From Syngnathus acus (Eukaryota > Chordata > Actinopteri > Syngnathiformes > Syngnathidae), in assembly GCF_901709675.1 (NCBI RefSeq), contig NC_051096.1, forward strand, positions 1-64,000: 64,000 bases of DNA, read 5' to 3'. Every line of letters starts with the position of its first letter. Within the stretch, counting starts at the first letter, position 1. The notes beneath the pieces are model-generated. The model saw nothing but the letters and a program-made list of their open reading frames with translations. It made no database searches and had not been told where the DNA came from. Position numbers and translations under genes: made by a program. Positions 31,100-41,520 of the stretch are shown here, in pieces.

Positions 31100-31434
31100 G
31101 AATCCAAAGTGCTTCCAAACGAATGACTTGAAGCCCAAAGGGGAGCGAATTTCATCGTCTTCTTGGACACTAGCCATAGCACCAGCCCAGGAGCCGCGTA
31201 GTTGTCGGCTCCCCTTTCACGTGCCTGCTCTGCTCACAACACAGCACGCCGCGTGCTGCTCCCGGAAAGAGGAAGCAAGCAACAATGAACTGGATTTCAA
31301 AATAAAGTCGCGTCTAATGTCCGAGGTCAAACACGGCGATATAAATCGATGTTTACGTTTAGCATCGATGCCAATAAATCGTAGAGCATTATATCGATTA
31401 ATCGATGTGTATCGATGAATCGTTACACCCCTAG
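31100..31434. mobile_element. hAT-like element end
   Basis: The 3' end reads CGATGAATCGTTACACCCCTAG with several ATCGAT repeats upstream, as in a common type of fish hAT end. The other end is not visible; the SINE lies beside it. Confidence 0.45.
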
Positions 31435-31439
31435 TTGAT

Positions 31440-31945
31440 ATCATTACATCGTAAGATGGCGCCGCGGATGGCCACCTCGGTGACTCGCTCTATATTTGTT
31501 ATTTTACATCTTTTTAACCTCACTTTGTATCATACTTCCGGTTTGCCACGTAGAGCGCCGCAGCGTCACTTGAGAGAGGATCTACATTCCTACATTTCTA
31601 TATGCTTTTCTAATTTTTCCTCGCTTTTTACGTTTTTTACTCCAGTTTTGGGAGTTTACTATTGTTGAAAGTCACGGACCGTCAATTCCTGCCATTTCAA
31701 CCACGTCACTGTTTGGCTCTCAGCGGAGGCTTCGTGGCTGTTTGTCTACCGTCGATCATCGGACACGTAAGTATGGCTGCGGATCAAGAGGTTTGTACGG
31801 CTTTGTGCACCAACTGCACCCTTCTCTTAGAGAGGTTGTCCCTGCTAGAGGGACATGTCCGCCAGCTTGAGGAGAATAGTGTGATAACAGTAGATTTTGG
31901 CGGACACAGATGCGGACTGTAGTCAGCCCGCTAGCCCAGTTAGCA
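31440..31945 (+). mobile_element. LINE X, 5' UTR and ORF1 start
   Basis: It begins AAGATGGCGCCGCGGATGGC, the same opening as the family C LINE at 51199. It continues to a short ORF1-like frame starting at about 31772 (MAADQEVCTALCTNC, with a leucine-rich coiled-coil-like stretch). Sequence continues after the inserted LINE at 35176. Confidence 0.65.
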
Positions 31946-34900
31946 TTAGACTTAGACTTAGACTTAGACAAACTTTATTGTCATTTTGTCAACACTGGGT
32001 GTACACAAAACGAAATTACGTTGCGTACGGCTTTCAACAATGTAGTGGTATTGCGGCTGGTTAAAAAGTGACATTCTATATAAAAATATGAAATAAGATA
32101 AGTATAGAGTACAAAGTGCAGCAGTGATAAATTATGTAAACAGTGCAGGAGACAAAAACCGTATTTACAAGTGTGCAGAGGAATGCTACGTTTGAATGTT
32201 CAACAGTCTGACGACAGCAGGGAAAAAACTATTGCAGAACCTGGTGGACCTGCAGCGGATGCTGCGAAACCTCTTCCCAGACGGCAGCAGGGAGAACAGT
32301 CCATGGTGAGGGTGTGATGGGTCACTGATAATATTACGGGCTCGGGACACGCAGCGCTGGGATGACAAGTCCTGAATGGAGGGAAGAGGAGCCCCGATGA
32401 TCCTCTCTGCTGTCCTCACCACTCTCCTCAGGTTCTTCCAATCGGAGGCGCTGCAACCTCCACACCACACCGAGAGACAGCTTGTCAGAATGCTCTCTAT
32501 GGTGCTTCGGTAGAACGTCCTCATGATGGGTGGGGGCAGGTGGGCTCTCCTCATCCTCCGCAGGAAGTACAAGCGCTTCTGTGCCCTCTTGACTAGTGTT
32601 GTGGTGTTCACAGTCCAGGTGAGGTCGTCTGTGATGTGGACCCCCAGGAATTTAGTGCTGCTGACCACCTCCACAGCTGAGCTGTTGATGATCAGTGGAG
32701 CGTGGTGAGGCTGGTTCTTCCTGAAGTCGACGATGATCTCCTTCGTCTTCTCCACATTCAGGATCAGGCTATTTTCTCTGCACCAGCCCACCAACTGCTC
32801 CACCTCCTCTCTGTAGTCCAGGTCGTTGATGTCCCTGATGAGGCCCACCACCGTTGTGTCGTCTGCAAACTTCACGATGTGATTGGTGGTGAACCTGGGG
32901 GCGCAGTCGTGTGTCATCAGGGTGAACAGCAGGGGGCTCAGGACGCAGCCCTGAGGGGAGCCTGTGCTGAGGGTGATGACATCTGAGGTGTTCTGTCCGA
33001 CCCGGACTGACTGAGGTCTGTTGGTGAGGAAGTCTAGCAGCTAGTTTCGAAGGGGGGTGCTGAAGCCCAGGTGTTCCAGTTTTTCCACCAGATGCTGTGG
33101 AATGATGGTGTTAAACGCTGAGCTGAAGTCCAGGAACAGCAACCGCACGTGGGTGTTCCTCTCCTCCAGGTGAGCCAGGCTCAGGTGAAGAACGGAGGAG
33201 ATGGCATCCTCAGTAGAGCGGTTCTGGAACGGGTCGAATGTTGGGGGGAGTCCGGAGACGATGTGTTCTTTAAGCAGCCTTTCGAAGCACTTCATCATGA
33301 TGGGAGTCAGTGCCACAGGTCTGTAGTCATTCAATGAGGTGATTTGAGGTTTCTTCGGCACCGGAATGATGGAGGCAGCCTTGAAGCATACTGGCACTGT
33401 GGCTTGGCCCAGCGAGATGTTAAAAATGTCTGTGATGACACCAGCCAGCTGACCTGCACATTCCTTGAACACCCGCCCAGGTATGTTGTCGGGGCCTGGG
33501 GCCTTACGTGGGTTGACTCTTCTCAGAGTCTTCCACACGTTGGCTGAGTCAAGGCAGAGTGCCTCCTCTTCCTGGTGGGGAACAGTTTTAACTGCAGGAG
33601 TGCTGTTTAGTGCCTCAAATCGCCCAAAGAAGTTATTTAGACCATTTAGGAAGTCAGCATCAACCTCACCCAACGGGGGGGAGGGTAAGTTGTAGTCCGT
33701 GATCGCCCGTATGCCTTGCCACATACTCCTGGTGTTACTGGCGTCGTGGAAAAAATCCTGAATTTTTCGACTGTGGCTTCGCTTTGCTAACCTGATGGCA
33801 CGGTTCAAGTTGGCTCTCGCTGTCCTCAGTGCCTCCTTGTCGCCAGACTTGAAGGCTGAGTTCCGTGCTCGTAGCGTATGACGTACCTCCTCAGTCATCC
33901 AGGGTCGTTGGTTGGCTCGGGTGATGATGTTCTTAGTGGTGCTGACGTCCTCGGTGCATTTGTTGATGTAGGCTGACACAGTCATGGCGTACTCATCAAT
34001 GTCGATCTGATTGTCATATGTTGCTGCTGATTTGAACATGTCCCAGTCAGAGCACTCAAAGCAGTCCTGGAGTGCCTCCATGGCCCCCTCAGACCACACC
34101 CTCACCTGCTTCACTGTGGGTTTTGCTCTGATCAGCAGGGGCCTGTATGCAGGGATTAGCATAACAGATAGGTGGTCTGAAGAGCCGAGGTGGGGGCGGG
34201 GGGCTGCTCTGAATGCATCCTTTATATTGGTGTAAACCAAGTCCAGAGTGTTCTCTCCCCGAGTTGGAAAATCCACGTGTTGGTAAAAATGAGGGAGAAT
34301 AGTCTTCATGTTAGCCTGGTTGAAGTCCCCAGCAATGATGAAAACACCCTCTGTGTGCGTGGATTGCCGCTCACCGATTGTCCGATAGAGAACACTCATG
34401 GCCTCTTTAGTATTAGCGCTAGGAGGCACATACACAGCCGTGATGCTAACAACAGTAAACTCCCTGGGCAGGTAGAAGGGTCTGCAGTTAACAGTCAAAA
34501 GCTCGATGTCCGAAGAGCAGAAGCTGGCGACAGATCTAGCATTTTTGCACCAGTTGTTGTTGATGTAGACACACAGCCCACCTCCTCGGGATTTACCGCT
34601 TAGTTCGATGTTTCTGTCGGCGCGGAATGTAGCGAGCCCCTCCAGGCTAACGGCGTTGGACGGTATTGATGAGTTCAGTCTCCGTCAGGATGAGAGCGCA
34701 GCAGTTTTTAACCTCCCTCTTTGAAGAGAGTTCCAGTTGTAGATGGTCCATTTTATTATCCAGTGAGCGGACGTTGGAGAGGAAGATGGATGGAAGCGGC
34801 GGTTTGTAGGGGTTAGCTTTAAGCTTAGCCGTTAGCCCACCTCGACAGCCGCGCTTCCGCCGCCGGTCACACCGCCTACGCTTACTCCTCCTCCGGCGTG

Positions 34901-35175
34901 TGCTGCCCGGCGAGCCCGCTGCATTGTGAGCTTCTGGGGCTAGTGCCCGAAGCACTCCGAGGCTACGTAAACAGACTAGGGTAGTTGTGGCTACGAGTCC
35001 GAAAACACTTGATGACCGTACCTCCAGCAGGCGCTGGCGATCATATACTAACCTACTGGATGGATAAACTAAACTTTGTGTTGTTTGTAGTGTCCTAGGC
35101 GACATATTTTGTGAAAATGCTCGTCGGTTGTCGAGAGCCGTTGCAGCCGCAGCCAACTGGGACGCCGCCATCTTG
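31946..35175 (-). mobile_element. L2-like LINE (family B), near full length
   Basis: About 3.2 kb on the minus strand, from a 5' start AAGATGGCGGCGTCCC near 35175 to CTAAGT tail repeats at 31946-31970. It is inserted in LINE X. TTAGC occurs at both edges (about 31940-31944 and 35185-35190), possibly a short target duplication. Confidence 0.85.
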
Positions 35176-35309
35176 ACTCTTGAATTAGCCCCAAGCGGCT
35201 TGCTAACCGCGATGTGCCAGTTAAGACGCATAGCCGTCCCAAGCCATCTCGGCCTACTGGCTCTCGCATCTTGGTCATAGGTGACTCCATCACACGAAAA
35301 ACACCACAC
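32186..35309 (-). pseudogene. Family B LINE ORF2 (endonuclease plus RT), two lesions
   Basis: The endonuclease start (SNVRSLDNKMDHLQ, LTET) is at about 34800-34690. A short deletion of about 4 nt near 34675-34685 then shifts the frame. From about 34650 to 32186 a single frame runs through GKSRGGGLCVYIN, IAGDFNQAN, SSDHLSVML, the RT motifs [11 protein letters not shown] and [11 protein letters not shown], and the C-terminus. It is stopped only by one TAG at 33038-33040, where the nested copy at 3264-4692 has Trp. The piece between NP and NRST near 33225 also lacks about 6 residues. Apart from these it looks recent. Confidence 0.8.
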
Positions 35310-36797
35310 TTAAAAATCCAGCCACGGTAATGTGTATCCCTGGAGGCAGAGCACCCGACATAGAAGCTAATCTATGGGCGCTAGCTCGCAATAGGTCTAG
35401 TCAACAGCGTAGGTCCAACAACACTAGCCACTCGGATATAGTGATACACGGTGGCTCCAATGATATATTTCAAGCATATATCGGCTCTATTGATAATCTT
35501 ACAAATGAATTTAATGCGACATTGTTAAATGCCATCGACTCGGTAGTGCCACTACGTCTGAAAACTCGCCGTAGAAAGCCTACTACACGGTTCACAGGTG
35601 AAACACGGACGCTTAAGCAATTATGTAAAAAGCATGAACGAAAATGGCGTTGAACCAAACTTGAGGTTTTCCATCAGGCATGGCGCGATAGCCTCCTGAA
35701 ATACAAAGATGCGCTTATTTTAGCAAAAACTAATTATTTCTCGCAAATTATTAATCTCAATAAAAACAATCCTAAATACTTATTTGATACAGTGGCAAAG
35801 CTGACGTGGTGCCATCCGACCTCCGATAGCTCCTTCCACTCAGCCGACGGGTTCATGAAATTTTTCGCTTGAAAGATTGAATCCATTAGGGATGAGATCA
35901 AGATGACAGTTCCAATCGCTCAGTCGAGACCGCCCATTACCGGCGCTGACGAACATGCAATAACCCTATCAAATTTTAAAAGTGTGTCCGTTGAAAGGCT
36001 CACGCAATTGGTTAGTGCGGCTAAGCAAACGACATGTTCACTCGACCCGCTCCCAGCCAAACTATTTAAAGAATTACTTCAAATTTTAGGACCGTCCGTC
36101 TTAAATATAATTAATCTGTCTGTCTCCTCTGGACAGCCTTTAAAACCGCTATCATTAAACCGCTACTTAAGCGACCAAATCTCGACCCGGACTGTCTCAG
36201 TAATTATAGGCCGGTTTCAAATCTCCCATTCGTAGCAAAACAACGAGTAGTCCATGGTAATGCGACCTCTGAGCTCTATAACGTCACTTGTGGTGTCCCG
36301 CAGGGATCGGTACTCGGACCAATTCTATTTAATATGTATATGATTCCGCTTGGGGACATAATACGTAAATATAACATTAGTTTTCAATGTTAGGCGGATG
36401 ACACTCAATTATATATGCCGTTATCGATGACAAATCCGCAGGACTGTTGTAATCTTGAGGCGTGCCTTGCGGAGATCAAGCAATGGATGTCTCTCAATTT
36501 CCTTCGTCTTATCCCAGATAAAACTGAGATGTTGATAATTGGTCCAGCTTGTTATCACCACTTATTTAAGGAAACCACTATAACTATGGATAACTGTACT
36601 ATCACTCAGAGCGATACTGTAACTAATCTCGGGGTAACATTTGACCAAACGCTCTCCTTTCAAAAGCACAATAAGAACATAACTAAAATTGCGCTTTTTT
36701 ACCTCCGTAATATTCGTAAGATTCGTCCGATTCTCTCGTGATGCGGAAACTATTATACATGCGTTTATTATGTCGCGCCTGGACTACTGTAACGCAT
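35176..36797 (+). pseudogene. LINE X continuation: ORF1 esterase-like part and RT remnants
   Basis: ORF1 sequence resumes with RILVIGDSITR (SGNH block I, GDS) and later DIVIHGGSNDIF (block III-like GxND). This is the esterase-like domain known from ORF1 of CR1/L2-type LINEs. After a deletion come ORF2 pieces: [28 protein letters not shown] and ADDTQLY. The Tyr of the YADD motif is replaced by a TAG at about 36391-36393. The copy ends at 36797 where another LINE tail begins. Confidence 0.7.
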
Positions 36798-36985
36798 TAT
36801 CAAAGTCAAAGTCAAAGTCTGCTTTATTGTCAATTTCTTCACATGTCAAGACATACAAAGACATTGAAACTGCGTTTCCTACTATCCCACGGTGGAGACA
36901 AGACATATTACACCCAATTGGTCCACAGACAAACAAAACATTCAAGTAAACAATACACAAAGTAAAAATAAGAAGGCACATAGTA
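36798..36985 (-). mobile_element. Family A LINE, 3' UTR only
   Basis: Minus-strand 3' end with TTTGAC repeats (36798-36820) and AATAAAGC, matching 5560-5650. Confidence 0.75.
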
Positions 36986-37077
36986 TATAAATGTATTATT
37001 TATTTATATAAAGGCCGGTCCACGAAAATATTTCTGACACGTAACCGGTCCGTGGCGCAAAAAAGGTTGGGGACCAG
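36986..37077 (+). mobile_element. hAT 3' end fragment
   Basis: Almost identical to the last 90 bp of the hAT at 13162-14626 (CCGGTCCGTGGCGCAAAAAAGG, ending GACCAGTG). Confidence 0.75.
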
Positions 37078-37205
37078 TGATTTAGTAGAAGGTGGCTACA
37101 GATAAAGGTTTGAGTTCATTTTGAAAAACTAACAGGTCACTCACTTAAGATGCACGCACAACCAATGCAGCTCTCTAATAACTCTGCTGCAAACATAGGT
37201 TAACG

Positions 37206-37277
37206 CACTTGGGTTGAAAACCGAACCCCAGTCTTTCACGCGACAAGCAGAGATACTATCCACGATACTAACAAGGA
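37206..37277 (-). pseudogene. tRNA-Asp (GTC) pseudogene
   Basis: The minus strand follows tRNA-Asp: GTTAGTAT, GTGG, GAGTATC-like D arm, anticodon loop with GTC, GGGGTTCGGTT in place of GGGGTTCGATT. The T stem and the 3' acceptor strand no longer pair. Confidence 0.6.
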
Positions 37278-37730
37278 ACATGCCCTGTGTTGGGGCAAGA
37301 TGGACTGCTTGGCGGGAGAAAGGAAAGGGAGGAAGCAGAAAGGGGAACGCTCACAGAACACATGCGCTTATAACTATTATGTGGATTTTAACCATCTGTA
37401 AACGTTATTAAAACAGTACTGAAATGGGGCAATCTGCTGGTCTTTTTCGTATATGCCTGCCTTCAAGTTTAGAGGGCACTACCTTTAGGGGGCGCATTAG
37501 AGGTTAGGGTTAAAGGTGAGGGGGTTACCGTTAGCGAGTTAGCAGGTTAGGGGTTAATTATTAGGGTTTGGTTATTGTTCTGGTTTTAGAGTTAGCGTTA
37601 GGGCTTGAAGTTAGGGAATTAGGAGCCTTAGGCCAACCAGATTCCATTTATTCCATTAATCACTGACATTCAGTCTTCAGGTCCATGGGCTACCAATCGG
37701 AATGTAACGGGGTCAGCTGGTCGACTATGG
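37278..37730. other. Non-coding with telomere-like GTTAGGG motifs
   Basis: Scattered GTTAGGG, GGTTAGGG and TTAGCG motifs at about 37503-37625. No gene seen. Confidence 0.5.
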
Positions 37731-37802
37731 AGCTCATCGGTGCAGGGGAATGATTCTCGCTTAGGGTGCATCATTACCTGGGTTTAACTCCCGGACGATC
37801 TC
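37731..37802 (+). pseudogene. tRNA-Pro (AGG) pseudogene
   Basis: The D arm and anticodon region (GATTCTCGCTTAGGGTGC) and the T arm (GGGTTTAACTCCCGG) match tRNA-Pro(AGG). The 3' anticodon stem reads CATC and the 5' D region is altered. Confidence 0.6.
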
Positions 37803-37892
37803 TTCTTGGAAACACTGTTGTCTATCATTATGTGGAGCGTTTGACAGGCCAACGTTACACGGAATGTAACATGGTCTGCAAGCTTCCGTCAT

Positions 37893-37964
37893 GGCTCGTT
37901 GGTCTAGGGGTATGATTCTTGCTTTGGGTGTCGGAGGTCCTGGGTTCAACTCCCAGACAAGCCC
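37893..37964 (+). tRNA. tRNA-Pro (TGG), probably pseudogene
   Basis: 72 nt with GGCTCGTTGGTCTAGGGGTA, anticodon loop CTTTGGG (TGG) and B box GGGTTCAACTCCC. Acceptor pair 5-68 is C-A and the anticodon stem has two mismatches. No T4 run follows. Confidence 0.55.
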
Positions 37965-38009
37965 TTCTTTAAAACGTTGCTGTTGATCAACTAGCCCAAT
38001 TTAATTTTG

Positions 38010-38740
38010 GGCGCTAGCCCGAATCCATACACGGTGGATGGCGGCAGTGATATTTGAGAAGTGAAATGAAGTTGATTGGATTTGCAGACAGTGTGCAATC
38101 ATTATTTCATCAAAAGTAGGCAGGTACATAAATTTGGGCACCCCAAGAGAAAAATGACAATATTTCAATATCAATATTTAGTAGATCCTCCTTTTGCAGA
38201 AATAACAGCCTCTCGACCAGTGGTTCTTAACCTGGGTTCGGTCGAACCCTAGGGGTTCGGTGAGTCGGTTTCAGGGGTTCGGCAGAGCCTCCACTCCGGA
38301 GGTCCAAACACACCTGATTAATAAATTCGCATATCTGAACTGGTCTCGCAAAGGCAACAGCAGAAGTCACACTGATTTGCTGGTATGTCATTTGTTGTGA
38401 ATTCATGCATTGTGTTGGTTCTATTCTTTGAACAAGGTGATGTTTATGCACGGCTCATTTTGTGCACCAGTAAAAACATCTCTGTCTTCAATTTGAAAAA
38501 AATAAATATATATTCACAAAAGAGGGGTTCGGTGAATGGGCATATGAAACTGGTGGGGTTCAGTGCCTCCAACAAGGTTAAGAATCACTGCTCTAGACGC
38601 TTCCTATAGCTTCCAATGAGTGTGGATTCTGGTTGAAGGTATATTTCACCATTCTTCTTGACAAATCTGAAAGTCCCATAAACTTCATTTCACTTCTCAA
38701 ATATCATTGTGTCTGTCCGCTATATGATATATTTTACTGA
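38010..38740. repeat. Duplicated segment (pair at about 58835-59580)
   Basis: Sequence around the hAT MITE matches 58835-59580 on both sides (GTGATATTTGAGAAG..., CTATATGATATATTT...). Both contain the MITE at the same place, so the segment was copied after that insertion. Confidence 0.8.
38218..38590. mobile_element. hAT MITE
   Basis: Ends CAGTGGTTCTTAACC and (inverted) CAGTGATTCTTAACC. Flanks CTCTCGAC (38210-38217) and CTCTAGAC (38591-38598) form an 8-bp duplication with one change. 373 bp, no coding frame. Confidence 0.85.
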
Positions 38741-38753
38741 TATTGCCTCTGAA

Positions 38754-39422
38754 CAGGCGAGCAAGTGCTCCTCCGGCCGTCATGACTACATTCTACCGTG
38801 GCACCATTGAGAGCATCCTCTCCAGTTGTATCGCTGTTTGGGGTGGTAGCTGCACTGAATACAACATGAAGGCCCTGCAGCGCATAGTGAACACAGCTGG
38901 TAAGATTATTGGTGCTTCACTCCCCTCCCTGAAGGACATTTACACCTCCCATCTCACCCGCAAGGCGACCGCGATCGTGAGTGATGTGAGTCACCCCGCT
39001 CACTCTTTGTTTGATCTTCTGCCCTCTGGGAAGAGGTACAGGAGCCTGTGCTTCCGCACCACCAGACTCACCAACAGCTTCATACTCCAGGCTGTTATGA
39101 TCCTGAACTCTCTCCCCCCTTCTGCGTAGCGTCCTGTACTTTTGCGGTATATTCTGACTGTCTGCTGTATGCACACTTGCTCCATTTTTGCTCCTCTTAT
39201 TTATTATGTTATTTATTTATTTATTATTTATTCATCACTCTTATTTATTCATTGTTTGTGCCTTCTTGTTTTTATTTTTCGTGTTGTTTACTTGTATGTA
39301 TATTGTGTACTATGTCTTGTCACCGTGGGATAGTGGGAACGTAATTTCGATTTCTTTGTGTGTCTTGGAATGTGAAGAAATTGACAATAAAGCAGACTTT
39401 GACTTTGACTTTTGACTTTGAT
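38754..39422 (+). mobile_element. Family A LINE, 3' fragment
   Basis: Starts in the RT thumb (RASAPPAVMTTFYRG), stop at 39129, 3' UTR and TTTGAC tail to 39422. It matches 5000-5650 closely. It inserted into the duplicated segment: the paralogue near 59575-59600 is empty at this point. Confidence 0.85.
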
Positions 39423-39540
39423 AAAGGAAAATCTTGAAATAGATTTTGCATACAAATGATACTTTTGCATATGACCGTATATGTAACTCGGAGAACATGT
39501 GATTGATTACTTTATCAAATACTATTTGACTAAATATTTG

Positions 39541-39612
39541 AGGTCCCACTGAAACTTAAAACTCGGATCACGGGATTCAGAGTCCAGAGTGCTAATCATA
39601 ACACCATGGAAT
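39541..39612 (-). pseudogene. tRNA-Gln (CTG) pseudogene
   Basis: Minus-strand body of tRNA-Gln with anticodon CTG (GACTCTGAATCC). The T arm is broken (GAGTTTTAAGTTTCA). Confidence 0.6.
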
Positions 39613-39615
39613 AGA

Positions 39616-39692
39616 CACACACACGCACGCGCACACACGCACGCGCACACACACACGCGCGCACACGCACACGCACACACACACACACACGC
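39616..39692. repeat. (CA)n/(CG)n-rich simple repeat
   Basis: Mixed ACAC, GCAC and GCGC dinucleotides. Confidence 0.85.
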
Positions 39693-40065
39693 ATCCTTGT
39701 TAACCTCCCTCTGCAGGACCCAAAGTACTTTACTGAGTTGTGGGGTCCACCCTTTCTAGTGGTCCAAGAACTATGAAAAAAATCAGGCAAGTCTCAAAAA
39801 AAATCTTGTTACTAAAAATCACTTTCAATAAACACAATTCAAAACTTTATTTTACATGTCAGTTTTTCAGTCACATGTGGGGCCTGTTTCTAACCTTCAG
39901 GCTTTGCGGGGTCCACCTTTACACACATGAGATTTTTAGTCAGTTATGGGGCTCGCTTTTAATATTTCAACCTTAAGAGGTCCACCTATACACACATGAC
40001 AAATAGTGAACAAATGGTGAAACAGGACCAGCCATGTGTTTCTACCTCTGTTAAGGGAAGCTCTT
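39693..40065. other. Non-coding downstream of exon-like set
   Basis: No feature recognised. If the minus-strand exons below are a gene, this would hold its 3' UTR. Confidence 0.35.
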
Positions 40066-40283
40066 TCACTCATATTTTCTCCTCATGGTGGTTATTCTAT
40101 TTTTGACAAAGTACTTAACAGCTTTCCAGTCTCTGTTACTCAGTGCTTGTGGTTCTGCAGCAATGCATCTCTCGCAGTCAAACTTACCAGGAACCTGATT
40201 TGTCAATATATACTTCCTTAAATGTTTATTTACTGCAGCACATTCCTCTGGGGTCCAGCTTCTTTTCACAACTTTTTCTTTAC
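40066..40283 (-). CDS. Possible terminal exon with WT-x2-E domain
   Basis: A minus-strand open stretch ending in a stop at 40066. It is preceded by a good 3' splice site: TCTTCTTATGCCCTTAG ends at 40284. The about 70 encoded residues show SWTPEECAAVNKHLRKY, a CERC pair and NRDWKAVKYFVKN, ending RRKYE. In my memory a domain of this layout is common in uncharacterised fish proteins, but I cannot name its family. Taken from a G left over in the preceding exon at 41524, the frame is open. It may be host gene, transposon gene or pseudogene. Confidence 0.4.
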
Positions 40284-41113
40284 CTAAGGGCATAAGAAGA
40301 GCACTTTTTAGTTGACAACTTAATTAGAACAAGACTGCATAAAGAATACATTCACTTTATGTACAATAGTCCGACAAAATAATTTAAATGAGATATTTTA
40401 AAAAGTCAACTATCTTTGTCAACGGTGATGAGCCCACAATAGACATAAGTAAATCAGTTATTATCTGGGATATTAATCCGGTCATTTAAGTTGCTCGGTG
40501 GTCTTCAGTGTCAGCTGTTTTCATATTAACAAAATTAAAAATAGATGCACAAAAGGGCAATATTAGAATGGCCCCAGTTTTGGAGGTGGGGGAAAGAGGT
40601 CTCTCATTTTCTTGACTACTTTTAAGCAGTTTTGCATTTGACCAGAGTGTCACTGCTGGTAGATGAAGCAATTCCTGGCCCCTACAGAGGTTGCACAGGC
40701 AGCACATTGGGATGCACCATTTCTCTGACAAAACCATTAAGAACAGATACAAGTTGTTGCAAAATCAGGGAAAATAAAAATCTGAAAAAAACTTTTTTCA
40801 GACAGTGTTTTACATGTATGGGGAATTTGCTTTGATAATGTGCTACACATAGACAAACAAAGATGATATAAATAAATTTGGATGGGTTAATTTTCATTTT
40901 ATCACAAAATTCAACTATGATTGAATAAAGGTCTAAACTTTAGACCTTACATGTCTAAGAAAAAAAGTCGTGGTGTTTAATATATTGGGTCATCTAAATC
41001 TTAGTAAGCAGCATATGTGAGGATAATTAGATACTGATACAGTAGTAACAATTGGACAATTTAAAAGCAACCGTGATAAAGTTATATATTGAAAAGGATT
41101 ACTCCAAACTCAC
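40284..41113 (-). other. Possible intron, no other feature
   Basis: AT-rich, no coding stretch. It lies between the exon-like pieces. Confidence 0.3.
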
Positions 41114-41200
41114 CTCACTTTTTGGCAGACTTTTCATTACTTGGGCCACGAGATGTGAAGGTACAAGAGGTCACTTCTATGACTTCTGGCATCAGCCCAT
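41114..41200 (-). pseudogene. Possible internal exon ending in an in-frame stop
   Basis: 87 nt between a splice acceptor (ATCATCATTTCAG, ends 41201) and a consensus donor (GAG then GTGAGT, exon end 41114). It keeps phase 1 on both sides. In that phase it reads GLMPEVIEVTSCTFTS and then hits TGA one codon before the donor. It is either a decayed exon or a skipped one. Confidence 0.3.
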
Positions 41201-41520
41201 CTGAAATGATGATTTTTAAGTACAGAAAAAAATATGTTAAACTTATCTTATTAGGACAGCAAACACACGGATCAAGGGTACAGTTTCTAACAGCAAACTA
41301 AAGAGAAAAAAAAACTATCTACACTTGTGCTCATAAGGAGTTATTTATTACAATAATGTCCTGTAGAACCAATCTTGTTGGAACCAAATTTGGATTTTGG
41401 TAAATACTAGACAGGAGCAGATATGAATGTAATGGACTATTTAAAAGTGGTGGAATTAAAAAATAAATAAAAATCAATATTGAAAACGAGTACTGACCTT
41501 AAACTGCAGTTTTACAAACT

